From: a virus
DNA: 55,793 bases
Direction: 5' to 3' (one strand)
Virus record (IMG/VR): IMGVR_UViG_3300046011_004185
Coordinates: 1 to 55,793 of that record
Below the pieces are notes generated by a model, which made no database searches, had not been told where the DNA came from, and was given only the letters and a program-made list of their open reading frames with translations. Shown here piece by piece: positions 30,163 through 39,253 of the stretch (within the stretch, counting starts at the first letter, position 1; each line of letters begins with the position of its first letter). The position numbers were made by a program, and so were the translations under genes.

Positions 30163-32118
30163 TCAGGCCACCGCAAAAAATATGAATGTCCCACCGTTAG
30201 CGTTTATTGCCGCCGGTGCGGTACTACTAATCTCAAACCCTGAGTTTGCGGTGTCAATGTAGTCTGTATTGGTGACTTCCGCCGCCGTTGAGTTTAGAAG
30301 CAGATATGGATCGTTCCCGGCCACTATGCCGCGAGCCGAATCCCAGACGTACCAATCGCCAGTGTTGTCTGATCGCTTAATCATTACAAAACGACTTCCT
30401 GCGGTGAATCCACAATCAATAGTTTGTGTTGATCCTGTACCCGTATAGAAGCCTACTTTGCTTACTCCTGCAACGGTGGCAAACAAATAAGCTACATAAG
30501 TAACTCCGGAGGCATTTACTTCATTTGTTGAACCAACAGTAAAAACTGAAGATGTTGCATTTGTATTATTCCAATATGCACTTGAACCAGCATAAGCGCT
30601 AGTTGAATTCAATATAAGTATGCCAGCACCTTTGTTGTTTGGTGTGTAAACATTCCACCACTCGCCTGATGCGCTTCGAGCCTTCACCCACATCATTTGT
30701 GGTTCAACAGTTAAATTATGAGTAACTGTTCTTCCTGACGTACCATTACCCGTATAGCAGACCACATCAAAGAAGCCAGGGGCGCGTTTGAAGTGCCATC
30801 TTGCTTGATTATTGTTGTTATAAGAAAGTTGAAAACTATTTTGTAAATCAAATTGGCAAACACTTACAGTTTGTTCTGCGGCAGTTGAGGCTGTTCCACC
30901 AAAATATTTGTTATTACCAGCTAAACGATAAACCACAACAGAATTAAGAGCATTTCCTGATTGGTCACCAGAAATACAAAGATCAGTCGGAAACCCAACA
31001 GCATAAGACGATGACCCAGCATGAACTTTTGGATAGAACACACTCGTCCCACTCGTAGGCGTTTTCATCGGCCCACGGCGAATGGCGATGTAGATCATTG
31101 TGTTGCCATTGCCGTTTACTTCACTAGAACTAGAAACAAGCGTGAATCCTGTTGCGGTAGGGCTTAGATAATCATTAGAGAGTTCAGCACTTGAACTGTT
31201 TGCGATTAAACGCTGGTCATTACCGCTTACAACCATGCCACGCATATTGTCAATTATTTGCCAGCTTCCTGTGGTGCCAGCATTTTTTATCATTAACCAT
31301 TGCGGTTCATAACCAAGAGTTACCGTTGGCCCTGATGTAGAGCCGTTACCTGTGTAAGAACCACAAGTAATCACATTATCCGAACCGGTTAGGCCAAAGC
31401 CGCCAGCATCGTGGGCGAAGAGGTAGGCGACGTAGTTAAAGCCATTTGAGTTTACGTCTCCGGCTGTTCCTACCCCAAAAGTAGTGGCGTTCATGTCAGG
31501 TGGGTTTGTTTCGCTACCCCAATAATTTGATGCTTGGTCTGCATACGCGCCAGTGCTGTCTAAAAAGGCAGCAAATTTTCCATTGGTTTGAGTTCCAGAA
31601 CGATGCCAAACAGCCCAAGAACCTGTTGAGTCATATCGTTTTATTATTATGCAGCCGGGCGCAGAACCAAGATTGTGTGCAACCGTGCGTGGAGAACCTG
31701 TCCCCGTATACGTCACAATATCAAAGAACTTTGGTTGCTCTCGGAATGTCCAAGAAACTAAAGTATCAGCAGAAAAATTATATGTACTGTCTGTTCCTAA
31801 TGTAAAACCAGTAGTTCCAAACGCCGTCAAAGAATTTGCTAAGGTTGACTGTGCATTTGTCAGGTTGGTGTAAATAACATTGTTTGCGCCGCGAGTTGTG
31901 TCGTAAATACCATTATCACTTGTACTTCCACGGTTTTTTAACCAAACCATCCCACCTTTAGTGGACAGATCAATGTTGTTGGTAATGGTTTGTGTAGAAC
32001 TGTTTCCTGTATAAAGGTATGTCGAAAAGACATCCTCAATGTAATTAACTGCCGCAGACTGGGCGAACTCCCCAAATCCCTGAGCAGATGCGGCGCCTTT
32101 TGTAGCGATTAGAGGCAT
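30163..32118 (-). CDS. Multimodular fibre protein (five repeated beta modules)
   Basis: 651 aa from the ATG at 32116-32118 with GGAGG upstream, inside the end of the upstream HNH gene. Five modules of about 100 residues begin near 36, 131, 250, 450 and 555, each with Y-T-G-N/T-G, a strand with P or G, I/M-x-I/V-K-R/N, and W-x-V/I-W/Y-x (for example C-I-I-I-K-R-Y-D-S-T-G-S-W-A-V-W). Most modules end G-x-x-Y-V-A-Y-L-F-A-like. Repeats of this kind occur in marine-phage appendage proteins. Bracketed by two homing endonuclease genes and AT-richer than its neighbours. Confidence 0.65.
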   Translation of the reverse strand: MPLIATKGAASAQGFGEFAQSAAVNYIEDVFSTYLYTGNSSTQTITNNIDLSTKGGMVWLKNRGSTSDNGIYDTTRGANNVIYTNLTNAQSTLANSLTAFGTTGFTLGTDSTYNFSADTLVSWTFREQPKFFDIVTYTGTGSPRTVAHNLGSAPGCIIIKRYDSTGSWAVWHRSGTQTNGKFAAFLDSTGAYADQASNYWGSETNPPDMNATTFGVGTAGDVNSNGFNYVAYLFAHDAGGFGLTGSDNVITCGSYTGNGSTSGPTVTLGYEPQWLMIKNAGTTGSWQIIDNMRGMVVSGNDQRLIANSSSAELSNDYLSPTATGFTLVSSSSEVNGNGNTMIYIAIRRGPMKTPTSGTSVFYPKVHAGSSSYAVGFPTDLCISGDQSGNALNSVVVYRLAGNNKYFGGTASTAAEQTVSVCQFDLQNSFQLSYNNNNQARWHFKRAPGFFDVVCYTGNGTSGRTVTHNLTVEPQMMWVKARSASGEWWNVYTPNNKGAGILILNSTSAYAGSSAYWNNTNATSSVFTVGSTNEVNASGVTYVAYLFATVAGVSKVGFYTGTGSTQTIDCGFTAGSRFVMIKRSDNTGDWYVWDSARGIVAGNDPYLLLNSTAAEVTNTDYIDTANSGFEISSTAPAAINANGGTFIFFAVA

Positions 32119-32672
32119 CTCAACCTCCAGCCCTTGCTTAAGTTTTCTGTAGCTGTAATAACCTGAAGGTTCCAAGGCACATGAAGCCCGCACACTTCAG
32201 GATTGTGAATTGGAACCACATGGTCAACATGGTACTTAATGCCAGTTTGCATTTCTTTGGCTTTGGCAATTTCGTAGTGTTCCAAAATCTGCGCCTTATT
32301 TATGTTATTTAACCACTTTGGGGTAGCCATGTCTTGCGCGGCTCTTCGTCTTGCCCGATTTGCAACATAACGAGCTTGATTAGCCTTGTAATACTCATGC
32401 AAATAATTTGGGTTGCGCTCATGCCATTTTTTTGAAGCGTTTCTAACAGACGATTTTGCTGCTTCTGGGTTAGTAACACGCCACTCTTTTTCTGGATTTT
32501 TCTTGCGCCATTTTGCGGTTGATTTGTTTACCTTGTCACGGTTCTCAGCATTCCAAACATATTGTTGCAACTGCCTGCATCGACGGCAAGTTTGATAATA
32601 CTTACCGCTGACTTTATGAAACTGAAAGTCAGTCTGAAGTTTATCTTGTTGGCACTTGCGGCAAATTGGCAT
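32109..32672 (-). CDS. HNH homing endonuclease with N-terminal zinc finger
   Basis: 187 aa. The N-terminus C4-R-K-C7 and C29-R-R-C32 form a zinc finger, a basic helical middle follows, and the HNH core is Y-H148-V-D150-H151-V-V-P-I with N168 in W-N-L-Q-V-I and N177. This is a common freestanding phage HNH architecture. Its last ten bases overlap the start of the 651-aa fibre, whose ribosome site lies within it, so the two are translationally linked. Confidence 0.85.
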   Translation of the reverse strand: MPICRKCQQDKLQTDFQFHKVSGKYYQTCRRCRQLQQYVWNAENRDKVNKSTAKWRKKNPEKEWRVTNPEAAKSSVRNASKKWHERNPNYLHEYYKANQARYVANRARRRAAQDMATPKWLNNINKAQILEHYEIAKAKEMQTGIKYHVDHVVPIHNPEVCGLHVPWNLQVITATENLSKGWRLRCL

Positions 32673-32674
32673 TT

Positions 32675-33247
32675 TTATGCAAACCTTGTCTGAGAAGCAA
32701 ATACTGTAAAGGCGGCATTCCCAGTTTTTATGATCGTGTAAACATAAGCATCAATGCTGCTAGCGTTACCCGCCGACCAAGCCGTGCCACCCTGATACTT
32801 TGGCGTAACACTCGATCCATCGACCTGCACCACATTGTTGTAGTAAGCCGTTGCACCCTGAGTCACAAAGAAGGCCACGGTCAAAGACTCGCCGGTTGCC
32901 ATCAGGGTATTAAGACTCGTGCCGCTTGATCCACGGAAGTTAACCGTCCAGTTGGCCGAGGCATTCGAGGTGTAATACAGCACCGCCTGGGTCGTCACAT
33001 CGTAGTTGATCGTTCCAGTAGCTGCCGTAGCCGAGATCGTGGCGGTCTCTAAGACATCGGCAATCTTCAGTCCAGCCGCACTCGATGTGCCGACCATCGT
33101 GACCTTATTGGCAAAGACTGCGCTTTGGTCAGTCCCTAGGGTGACCGCGGTTGTTGTCCCGTTGGTCTGGAGAAGCAGTTGACCGGTTGTATCGCCAGTG
33201 TGGACTAGCGAGGTTCCGGAGGTAAGTCCTGCTGCAATCGTACTCAT
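32675..33247 (-). CDS. Fibre-like virion protein
   Basis: 190 aa, AAGGAG site. The N-terminus S-T-I-A-A-G-L-T-S-G-T-S-L-V-H then T-G-D-T-T-G-Q-L-L-L-Q-T-N-G-T-T matches that of the 152-aa protein at 26308. The C-terminal part is an all-beta domain with Y-T-I-I-K-T-G-N-A-A-F-T-V-F-A, seen in uncultured phage appendage proteins. Possible alternative tip attached to a common shaft. Confidence 0.55.
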   Translation of the reverse strand: MSTIAAGLTSGTSLVHTGDTTGQLLLQTNGTTTAVTLGTDQSAVFANKVTMVGTSSAAGLKIADVLETATISATAATGTINYDVTTQAVLYYTSNASANWTVNFRGSSGTSLNTLMATGESLTVAFFVTQGATAYYNNVVQVDGSSVTPKYQGGTAWSAGNASSIDAYVYTIIKTGNAAFTVFASQTRFA

Positions 33248-33256
33248 GTCTACTCC

Positions 33257-33826
33257 TTAAATCACGATCCAGCGCTGGCCGGATGAAACCGTTACATTTT
33301 GGCCCGAGGCGACAGTAATTGGCCCCACGCTCCAACCATTGGTCCCTGAGGCGATCGTGTAGCTCGTGCTAACGGTGGTGCTGTTCACAAATATGCCGTT
33401 TGAGGCCACCGGTGCGCTTGCCTTTAACTCACCCGTGCTGGGCTTATAAAGCAGCTTGGCGTTACTGGTATAAATATTTAAGGCAGACCCAGAGGTAGCC
33501 TGTAAGAACGCCGGGTAGTAATCAGTTGAGCTCGATGTATCGTTAGTGATCGTGGCGCCGCTCGTAATCGTCGTCCAGCTCAGCACCCCCGCGCCGTTGG
33601 TCACCATCGCCTGGCCGTTAGTTCCGTCAGCAGTTGGATACTTTAAGGCGGCTGGGTTATTGAAAAAGAGCTTAACCGTACCGGAGGCGTTCTCCATGTA
33701 CATCGACATGTCGTTGTTGGCAATGTTTAATGCCAACTCACCTGCCACCAGGTTTGCCGCGCTAGGTACCGTCGTTGCTGTAGTGCTGTAATACAGCGAT
33801 ATTGGGGTAAAGCCTGCCTGTGCCAT
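33257..33826 (-). CDS. Minor structural/fibre protein
   Basis: 189 aa, GGAGG-type site. It has a motif common in phage hub/fibre N-termini: V-P-S-A-A-N-L-V-A-G-E-L-A-L-N-I-A-N, followed by S-G-T-V-K-L-F, and then A-D-G-T-N-G-Q-A-M-V-T-N-G. Beta-rich throughout, ending S-S-G-Q-R-W-I-V-I. One base overlaps the 1,005-aa fibre gene. Confidence 0.6.
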   Translation of the reverse strand: MAQAGFTPISLYYSTTATTVPSAANLVAGELALNIANNDMSMYMENASGTVKLFFNNPAALKYPTADGTNGQAMVTNGAGVLSWTTITSGATITNDTSSSTDYYPAFLQATSGSALNIYTSNAKLLYKPSTGELKASAPVASNGIFVNSTTVSTSYTIASGTNGWSVGPITVASGQNVTVSSGQRWIVI

Positions 33827-36800
33827 TAAAAGGTACCTCCAAAAATTCCTGTTGTTGCCACCATAGTCCCGGCGGTCAAAGTATTAGTTGATGGATTGTA
33901 AGTAAGGTCAGAATCTACTTCTACCGCCTGATTTCCGGTCGTAGCATCAACAAAAGCTGGATAAAAAGTTGCGTTAACTGAGGTAGCAGTTACGGCAACA
34001 TTATTTGCATTCGTTGCGGTTCCAGCATTTGTTGCATTACCTACCGTAACCCCAGACGGGTCAGACCACTGCGGAGCTGTGCCGCTTGATGTCAAAAGGA
34101 ATGTTGAGCCGCCAATTCCAAGTTTGGTCAGGGCGGTTCCAGCGGAGTAGTAAACCAGGTCGCCGGCCGTGTATGAAGTTACCCCGGTTCCACCGTTTGA
34201 TGTCAGAACCGTGCCCGTAAGGCTGATGTTGGGGGTAGATCCGCCCGAGGAAGCCAAGGGGGCTGAGGCCGTAACACTCGATACGCCAGCAACTACTGCA
34301 GACCACTGGAATGCGCTCCCAGTCCACTCTAGGTAGGTGTTCGCTACCGTCGGGGCGGTCGCAAAGGTCGTGGTTCCTGCCCCGGACTGATAAAGGATCT
34401 GATTTGCGGCTCCACCAGCTACATTGGTGGCCGTTGTCGCCGTGGTAGCGCTGGTAGCGTTTGTGGCGTTTCCTACGGTAACCGTGGCGGGATCGGTCCA
34501 CTGGGGAGCCGTACCGCTCGAGGTAAGCATGTAGGTTGAGCTAGCAATACTCAGTTTCGTAAATGCCGTGCCGGCTGCGTAGTAGACCAGGTCACCTGCG
34601 GTGTATGAGGTCAGCCCAGTGCCCCCTAGCGAGGTCACAACCGGCGAGGTAAGGCTAAATTGTGTGCCGCTTAGGGTTAACCCTGTTCCTGCCGAATAAA
34701 CCTGAGATGCCGAGAACTGGGTAAAGGTCAGGTTTGTGGTGCCAATAATTATTGGGTTATTGGTCGTCAGTACATAAGACTCACCAGCCCCGGTTAAGCC
34801 CTCTTGGACAAAGAAATAGTCGCCTTGGCCAAGCCCAGTAATGCTGTCTGGCTTATAGGTGTTCTCGTTAGTCGCTCTCGTAAGAACCCAAGGGGTAGAC
34901 CCATCGCCTACCGTCGTGACCGTGTAGATGCCGTTATGGGCTGCGTTGGCCTGGTTATAGACCAAGACCCGGTTTGTAGCAGATAAGTTAATCCCATCGA
35001 TTTGGATGGCAGCGTTCGACCCAGCGTTGGTCAGGGTAGCCCCCACACCAGCGTTTACTAGGCCGCCAATCGTAAGCCCCGTGCCGTTTGTGAAAGTCGT
35101 GATCTCCGGTCCGTTATAGGACAGAGACAGAGTTACCTGGTTAGCCGCCGGTACCGAGAAGACATAGTAAGCAGTCCCGGCCACGATCCCGTTGGATGTG
35201 GACGAGAAGACGATCTGATCGTTTACCGAAAGGCTTGGGGATGTCGAAAATGTCAGGGTAGTGCCACCAACGATGTCCGTAACGGTCACCGATGTGCCGC
35301 CGGCAAGGTATGTGGCGTTCAGAGCGGTCGGGGTCTCCACCCGAACTGGGGTGTGTATTGTGATTCCTGTGGATACCGCATCGTCCACATACTGCTTGGT
35401 GGCCAGCTGCAGGGCCGTAGTTGGGGCTTGGGTGACCGTGACCGATGTCAGACCTGAGGGCGTAAGGCTATAAGACGGGGTGCCGCCGTTATTTACTAAG
35501 ACACCGGTTCCGGCTGCCAAAAATGTCGTTGCTCCAGCACCGGACTGGTACGGAATCGACCCTGCGGCACCGCCTGCAAGGTTTGTGGCCGTTGTGGCCG
35601 AGCCGACCGACAGGCTTGACTGATTAGTCCACTGCGGCGCGGTTCCACTAGAGGTAATGACTTGGCCGTTAGTACCGATAGCAAGTTTCGATAGTGCCGT
35701 CCCGGTGGCGTAATAAACAATGTCGCCAGCGGTATACGAAGTTAGTCCCGTGCCGCCGTACCCAGTGGCCAATGTTCCGGCCATGCTGATGACGCCGGAT
35801 GTCGTAACCGGGCCGCCCGAGAAAGTAAGGCCGGTAGATCCACCGCTAACATCCACCGAGGTAACCGTTCCAGCTCCTGGTAAAGCCGCCCAGGTGAAGG
35901 CACTGCCGGTCCACTTAAGAAATGTGTCTGTTGAGACTGGAGCCGATATAAAGCTAGTCGTATCTAATCCGGTTTGGAACACGACTTGATTGGCAGCTCC
36001 GCCGGCAACATTCGTAGCCTTGGTCGGGGTGCCTGTAAGGGTCAAAGTACCCGAGGTTGTAATCGGACCGCCAGTAAAGGACAGCCCGGTTGTGCCTCCC
36101 GATGCGTCTACAGAAGTGACCGTTCCATCACCGGTACCAAAGGTAAACCACGAGCCAGCATAACCCTCAAATTTTGAGCTTGTGGTGTTATATCGAATCT
36201 GTCCATTTGTTCCGCCTGGACGCTGCCCGGTGGTGCCTACTGGCACGGTTATTGCACCAGTGCCAGGAATTATTGGGTTATCCGATATTCCAATCGTCGG
36301 ATTTCCAGGGCCGGTGCCGTTAGCTACATCAATTTCATTAGTCGTGCCCGTAATCTGTAGGGCGGTGACGCTGCTGCCACTAACGATGCCCAAAATGCCC
36401 GTGCCGGCTAGGCCTGCAAGCGATCCTACGGTTCCTGAAAGGCTGATTGTCGGGTTGCCTGAGACACCATTGCCGTCAGCCACAGAAACGCCTGTAGAGC
36501 CTGTAATCGTGCGGCCGACCATGGTTGAAGCGCCGGTCTTTGCCTGCAGCCCCAAGGTTGAAGAAAAGAGGCTAGCCACGGCTCCGGCCAGACTGATCTG
36601 CATGGTGGACTGAGCGCCGCCGTCTGTAAGCCCAAGACCTGCACCGACGGACAGAGCCCGACTATTGGTAAGGCTAGGCTCTTGGTTAACCGTAATAAAG
36701 GTCTGCGTCTGACTCGGCGAGGCGGCAATCGCCCCGGTCGTGGTCTGTACGGTCTGACCGTTTTGGACGATAGGTACTGCCTCGGTACCCGTAATGGCGC

Positions 36801-36843
36801 CGGCGGCTGGTAGTTGGGTAATGGTGACTTGGGCTGAAGGCAT
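33826..36843 (-). CDS. Long tail fibre (1,005 aa, repeat-rich)
   Basis: N-terminal anchor-like motif (T-G-T-E-A-V-P-I-V-Q-N-G) followed by many Gly/Thr/Ser repeats: G-G-T-G-L-T-S-Y-T-A-G-D-L-V-Y-Y, L-T-S-S-G-T-A-P-Q-W-T and Q-I-L-Y-Q-S-G-A-G-T-T-T-F occur several times, with an insert near residues 480-660 containing Y-V-D-D-A-V-S-T-G. It ends T-T-G-I-F-G-G-T-F. A trimeric beta fibre shaft is the natural reading. Variation in repeat number is expected to be frequent. Confidence 0.7.
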   Translation of the reverse strand: MPSAQVTITQLPAAGAITGTEAVPIVQNGQTVQTTTGAIAASPSQTQTFITVNQEPSLTNSRALSVGAGLGLTDGGAQSTMQISLAGAVASLFSSTLGLQAKTGASTMVGRTITGSTGVSVADGNGVSGNPTISLSGTVGSLAGLAGTGILGIVSGSSVTALQITGTTNEIDVANGTGPGNPTIGISDNPIIPGTGAITVPVGTTGQRPGGTNGQIRYNTTSSKFEGYAGSWFTFGTGDGTVTSVDASGGTTGLSFTGGPITTSGTLTLTGTPTKATNVAGGAANQVVFQTGLDTTSFISAPVSTDTFLKWTGSAFTWAALPGAGTVTSVDVSGGSTGLTFSGGPVTTSGVISMAGTLATGYGGTGLTSYTAGDIVYYATGTALSKLAIGTNGQVITSSGTAPQWTNQSSLSVGSATTATNLAGGAAGSIPYQSGAGATTFLAAGTGVLVNNGGTPSYSLTPSGLTSVTVTQAPTTALQLATKQYVDDAVSTGITIHTPVRVETPTALNATYLAGGTSVTVTDIVGGTTLTFSTSPSLSVNDQIVFSSTSNGIVAGTAYYVFSVPAANQVTLSLSYNGPEITTFTNGTGLTIGGLVNAGVGATLTNAGSNAAIQIDGINLSATNRVLVYNQANAAHNGIYTVTTVGDGSTPWVLTRATNENTYKPDSITGLGQGDYFFVQEGLTGAGESYVLTTNNPIIIGTTNLTFTQFSASQVYSAGTGLTLSGTQFSLTSPVVTSLGGTGLTSYTAGDLVYYAAGTAFTKLSIASSTYMLTSSGTAPQWTDPATVTVGNATNATSATTATTATNVAGGAANQILYQSGAGTTTFATAPTVANTYLEWTGSAFQWSAVVAGVSSVTASAPLASSGGSTPNISLTGTVLTSNGGTGVTSYTAGDLVYYSAGTALTKLGIGGSTFLLTSSGTAPQWSDPSGVTVGNATNAGTATNANNVAVTATSVNATFYPAFVDATTGNQAVEVDSDLTYNPSTNTLTAGTMVATTGIFGGTF
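34040..35770 (-). repeat. Imperfect ~160-bp coding repeats in the long fibre gene
   Basis: Similar blocks at about 34040-34200, 34476-34628 and 35612-35761 each encode V-T-V-G-N/S, P-Q-W-T/S, L-T/I-S-S-G-T-A, K-L-x-I and G-G-T-G-L/V-T-S-Y-T-A-G-D. They are spaced by other fibre modules, a pattern made by unequal recombination. Confidence 0.6.
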
Positions 36844-37184
36844 TATGGGCTCGGGCTAATTACATCGAGGTTGCCGTTGTTTTCCGGGGTGTCTTGGTTA
36901 CCCTGAGTTGATATCAGGAACTGGCCATAACCTCCGGTCTGCAACGCCGGTTGAACATTTGCAACGCTTACATCTGGCCTGGGGAAGCGAAGGTTAATTC
37001 GCTCAGTCTTCCTGGCCGGCAAGCGATAGGGGTCAAACTGATCCTTACATCCTTGATCGCAAACGCGCAGCCCCGGAAAGTTGGGGTCTGGGCTCATATT
37101 GACATACGGGCGCTTCATCTTGCACCGATCGCATATAGCAATCGCAACAGATGTCAGCCCGCGAGTGTCAAGGAATCGAGGCAT
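36843..37184 (-). CDS. Conserved virion-type protein with CxxC motifs
   Basis: 113 aa. It contains I-C-D-R-C-K-M-K-R-P-Y and V-C-D-Q-G-C-K-D-Q-F-D-P-Y-R-L-P, a four-cysteine zinc site whose sequence recurs in uncultured short-tailed phage genomes near fibre genes. The rest is a Pro/Gly/Asn-rich tail. It lies between a connector candidate and the long fibre with one-base overlaps. Function unknown; probably structural or assembly. Confidence 0.6.
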   Translation of the reverse strand: MPRFLDTRGLTSVAIAICDRCKMKRPYVNMSPDPNFPGLRVCDQGCKDQFDPYRLPARKTERINLRFPRPDVSVANVQPALQTGGYGQFLISTQGNQDTPENNGNLDVISPSP

Positions 37185-38257
37185 TATCTTGTGTACACCG
37201 AAATGTTAGGTGCAAAGTAAATAGGCGACTTATCGCGCTCTTCTTGCTCTGCCTCGTAGATATAACGGTCTGACATCTTTTCAAGGTAGGCAATCCGATC
37301 TGGGGCCACATTGGGCATCTCTAAGGACATCCGATGGGCGAGCATGAATACCACCGCCTCGTACCACCGCTGGGGCACCTCGAGCTCGTCCGTCAGGGCT
37401 CCAACATCCATGATCTGCCTGGAGTACCAAACCGTCATTTGGATGAACGGGTCGTTTGGCACCGGCCATAGGTACATGGTCGGCTGCGGGATCGTGCGGT
37501 CAAACCAAAACTGATAGGGCTGGTTAGCCGTAAAGTTTTGATTTGGCAGGTTCGTGTAGTCGTCCCGGTTAAGCCTAGCCATCTGAATCAGTCGGGCGTT
37601 GTTACCCACATACCACTCGCGCAGGGCTAGGGTCGTGCCGCTGTAAGCCCTGACCCGGTAATACTCTACGGTCTGGCCAGGATCGACATCAGTCCAAATC
37701 CACTCGTTATCGGTTACGACTACTTGCCCCAGGTCCTCGAGCGTCCGCCAGGTCGTTCCGTCAACCGAATACTCATAGATGATATTCCAAGTAGCAGTAC
37801 CGCCGCCTGCAACATAAGGCAGGATGCCAATAGAACCGGCGTAAATAGGATTGTCAGTGCCATAGAAGACTGAGATGTTTCCGTTGGCTGAGGTTTGTTG
37901 ACAATAAGTGTCAATATCGGAGTCTGCGACAAAGCTAACTGTCCCCCCTGCACTTGTGGCGTAATCGCCGCTCGGACGGTTCATGGTGCGATAAAGCACA
38001 TTCAGGACATCAATACAGCCCAAGGGCATTGTATAAATGTACTGATCGGCCTTCAGACCAAAAACCTTCTTATTAATTGCCCAGTAATTGATGCCCCGGT
38101 TTGCTAAGGCAGACAAGGCAAAATACAACGACTCCCGGGCAGACAAAACCTGCTCGGATGTAAGCTCCTCAGCTAGCTTTCCGCATCTGCGAGCTCCATG
38201 GTCGATCATGGTTTGAACATTGATGACCGTGGTTGAAACGGTTCCTGAGTACGCCAT
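37184..38257 (-). CDS. Putative connector/tail-tube structural protein
   Basis: 357 aa. Start A-R-E-S-L-Y-F-A-L-S-A-L-A-N-R-G is helical, the middle (90-240) is beta with W-N-I-I-Y-E-Y-S-V-D-G-T-T-W, and the end is P-Q-R-W-Y-E-A-V-V-F-M-L-A-H-R-M, D-R-I-A-Y-L-E, and A-E-Q-E-E-R-D-K-S-P. The helical start and end around a beta core, and its place after the capsid genes, suit a head-tail connector or tail-tube protein. A second adaptor candidate is encoded at 21337, so the exact slot is unsettled. Confidence 0.5.
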   Translation of the reverse strand: MAYSGTVSTTVINVQTMIDHGARRCGKLAEELTSEQVLSARESLYFALSALANRGINYWAINKKVFGLKADQYIYTMPLGCIDVLNVLYRTMNRPSGDYATSAGGTVSFVADSDIDTYCQQTSANGNISVFYGTDNPIYAGSIGILPYVAGGGTATWNIIYEYSVDGTTWRTLEDLGQVVVTDNEWIWTDVDPGQTVEYYRVRAYSGTTLALREWYVGNNARLIQMARLNRDDYTNLPNQNFTANQPYQFWFDRTIPQPTMYLWPVPNDPFIQMTVWYSRQIMDVGALTDELEVPQRWYEAVVFMLAHRMSLEMPNVAPDRIAYLEKMSDRYIYEAEQEERDKSPIYFAPNISVYTR

Positions 38258-38665
38258 TTACCACCCCGGACAATTCCAGCGTTTCATGGAAGCGCGGGCC
38301 CTACTTCCGCGCTCGCTTTTCTCAGCTACTGGCCCCATTCGTGCGCAGAATGAGTCCCTACGCTTTCCCCCCTGAGGTTGCGGTGCCTTGAGATTTGATC
38401 CGGTCTCCCGGTTATATTTTGCTCGACCTTTAGCGGTCAGTCCTGCGCCCTGGCTTGCCGGCAGCTTCTCGCCGCGACCAATAGCCAGGCTTACATCGCC
38501 ACCTTTTTTCATCTTCTCAGGCAGTTTGGCATAAGACTTTTTGCTTACATTAGCTTCAGTAAACTCAGCTGCTACAGACGGCTTAATTCCAACCTTCTTA
38601 GCAAACTTCGGGTTGTACTCGGCCGCCTTCATGAGCCTAAACTGAGCTTTTGACTTGGCTGGCAT
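38258..38665 (-). CDS. DUF6321-like basic protein
   Basis: 135 aa, Lys/Arg-rich. It has S-K-A-Q-F-R-L-M-K-A-A, L-P-E-K-M-K-K-G-G, and the conserved block L-P-A-S-Q-G-A-G-L-T-A-K-G-R-A-K-Y-N then F-C-A-R-M-G-P, the pattern of DUF6321 proteins in phages. Function unknown; the basic composition suggests contact with DNA. It is directly adjacent to its neighbours without gaps. Confidence 0.7.
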   Translation of the reverse strand: MPAKSKAQFRLMKAAEYNPKFAKKVGIKPSVAAEFTEANVSKKSYAKLPEKMKKGGDVSLAIGRGEKLPASQGAGLTAKGRAKYNRETGSNLKAPQPQGGKRRDSFCARMGPVAEKSERGSRARASMKRWNCPGW

Positions 38666-39253
38666 TTAAGCTACCTGTTGAACGCTAACAATTATTGAAG
38701 GAATTGCTGGGTAAGCTGGTGTTACCGACGCCGGCAAATGTTCAAGCGTTACCTGAGTCGATGATGGCAGCCAAAAAATCTGCACATAGTCAGCAGAATT
38801 TAAGTCCAAAAAGATATTCCAAGCTGCAACCATGTAACCAAAAATGTTTGATGTTTTTCTGGCGGGCACCGTAACAATCGTTGCCGAATTTGCCAAATCA
38901 GAGCCATTAACTTTAAACCAAATCACCACTTCATGTTGGGTGTTGTCTACATTTTTTAACTGAGCACTGAATTGCAAATCATAAATTCCAGTATTTGGAA
39001 CTGTAATTTGAGAACCGCTTACTAGCGTTACACCATCTGATACATCTTGAGTGTTGTAAGTAATTGCGGTGCCAGCAGAAATATTTCCTGTTTGATCTGT
39101 GCTATCACTCCAAGCACCGTAAGCCCGATTGTAAGCAATGATGTCGCCTACAGTTGTCTTTTTGTTGTCACCGCTTTGAACGATGGGGACTAATTCAGCA
39201 CCAGTTAACGGCAGCGTTGCCGCAGTCATTGCTGAGATCTTGGTATCTGCCAT
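38666..39253 (-). CDS. Virion protein with C1q/TNF-like beta domain
   Basis: 195 aa. The N-terminus T-L-P-L-T-G-A-E-L-V-P-I-V-Q-S-G-D parallels the N-terminus of the 1,005-aa fibre. After about residue 60 a jelly-roll-like pattern appears: Q-I-T-V-P-N-T-G-I-Y-D-L-Q-F-S-A-Q, V-V-I-W-F-K-V-N-G, Y-V-Q-I-F-W-L-P. This resembles C1q/TNF-like trimeric heads of appendages. GGAGT site. Probably a short tail or head appendage. Confidence 0.62.
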   Translation of the reverse strand: MADTKISAMTAATLPLTGAELVPIVQSGDNKKTTVGDIIAYNRAYGAWSDSTDQTGNISAGTAITYNTQDVSDGVTLVSGSQITVPNTGIYDLQFSAQLKNVDNTQHEVVIWFKVNGSDLANSATIVTVPARKTSNIFGYMVAAWNIFLDLNSADYVQIFWLPSSTQVTLEHLPASVTPAYPAIPSIIVSVQQVA

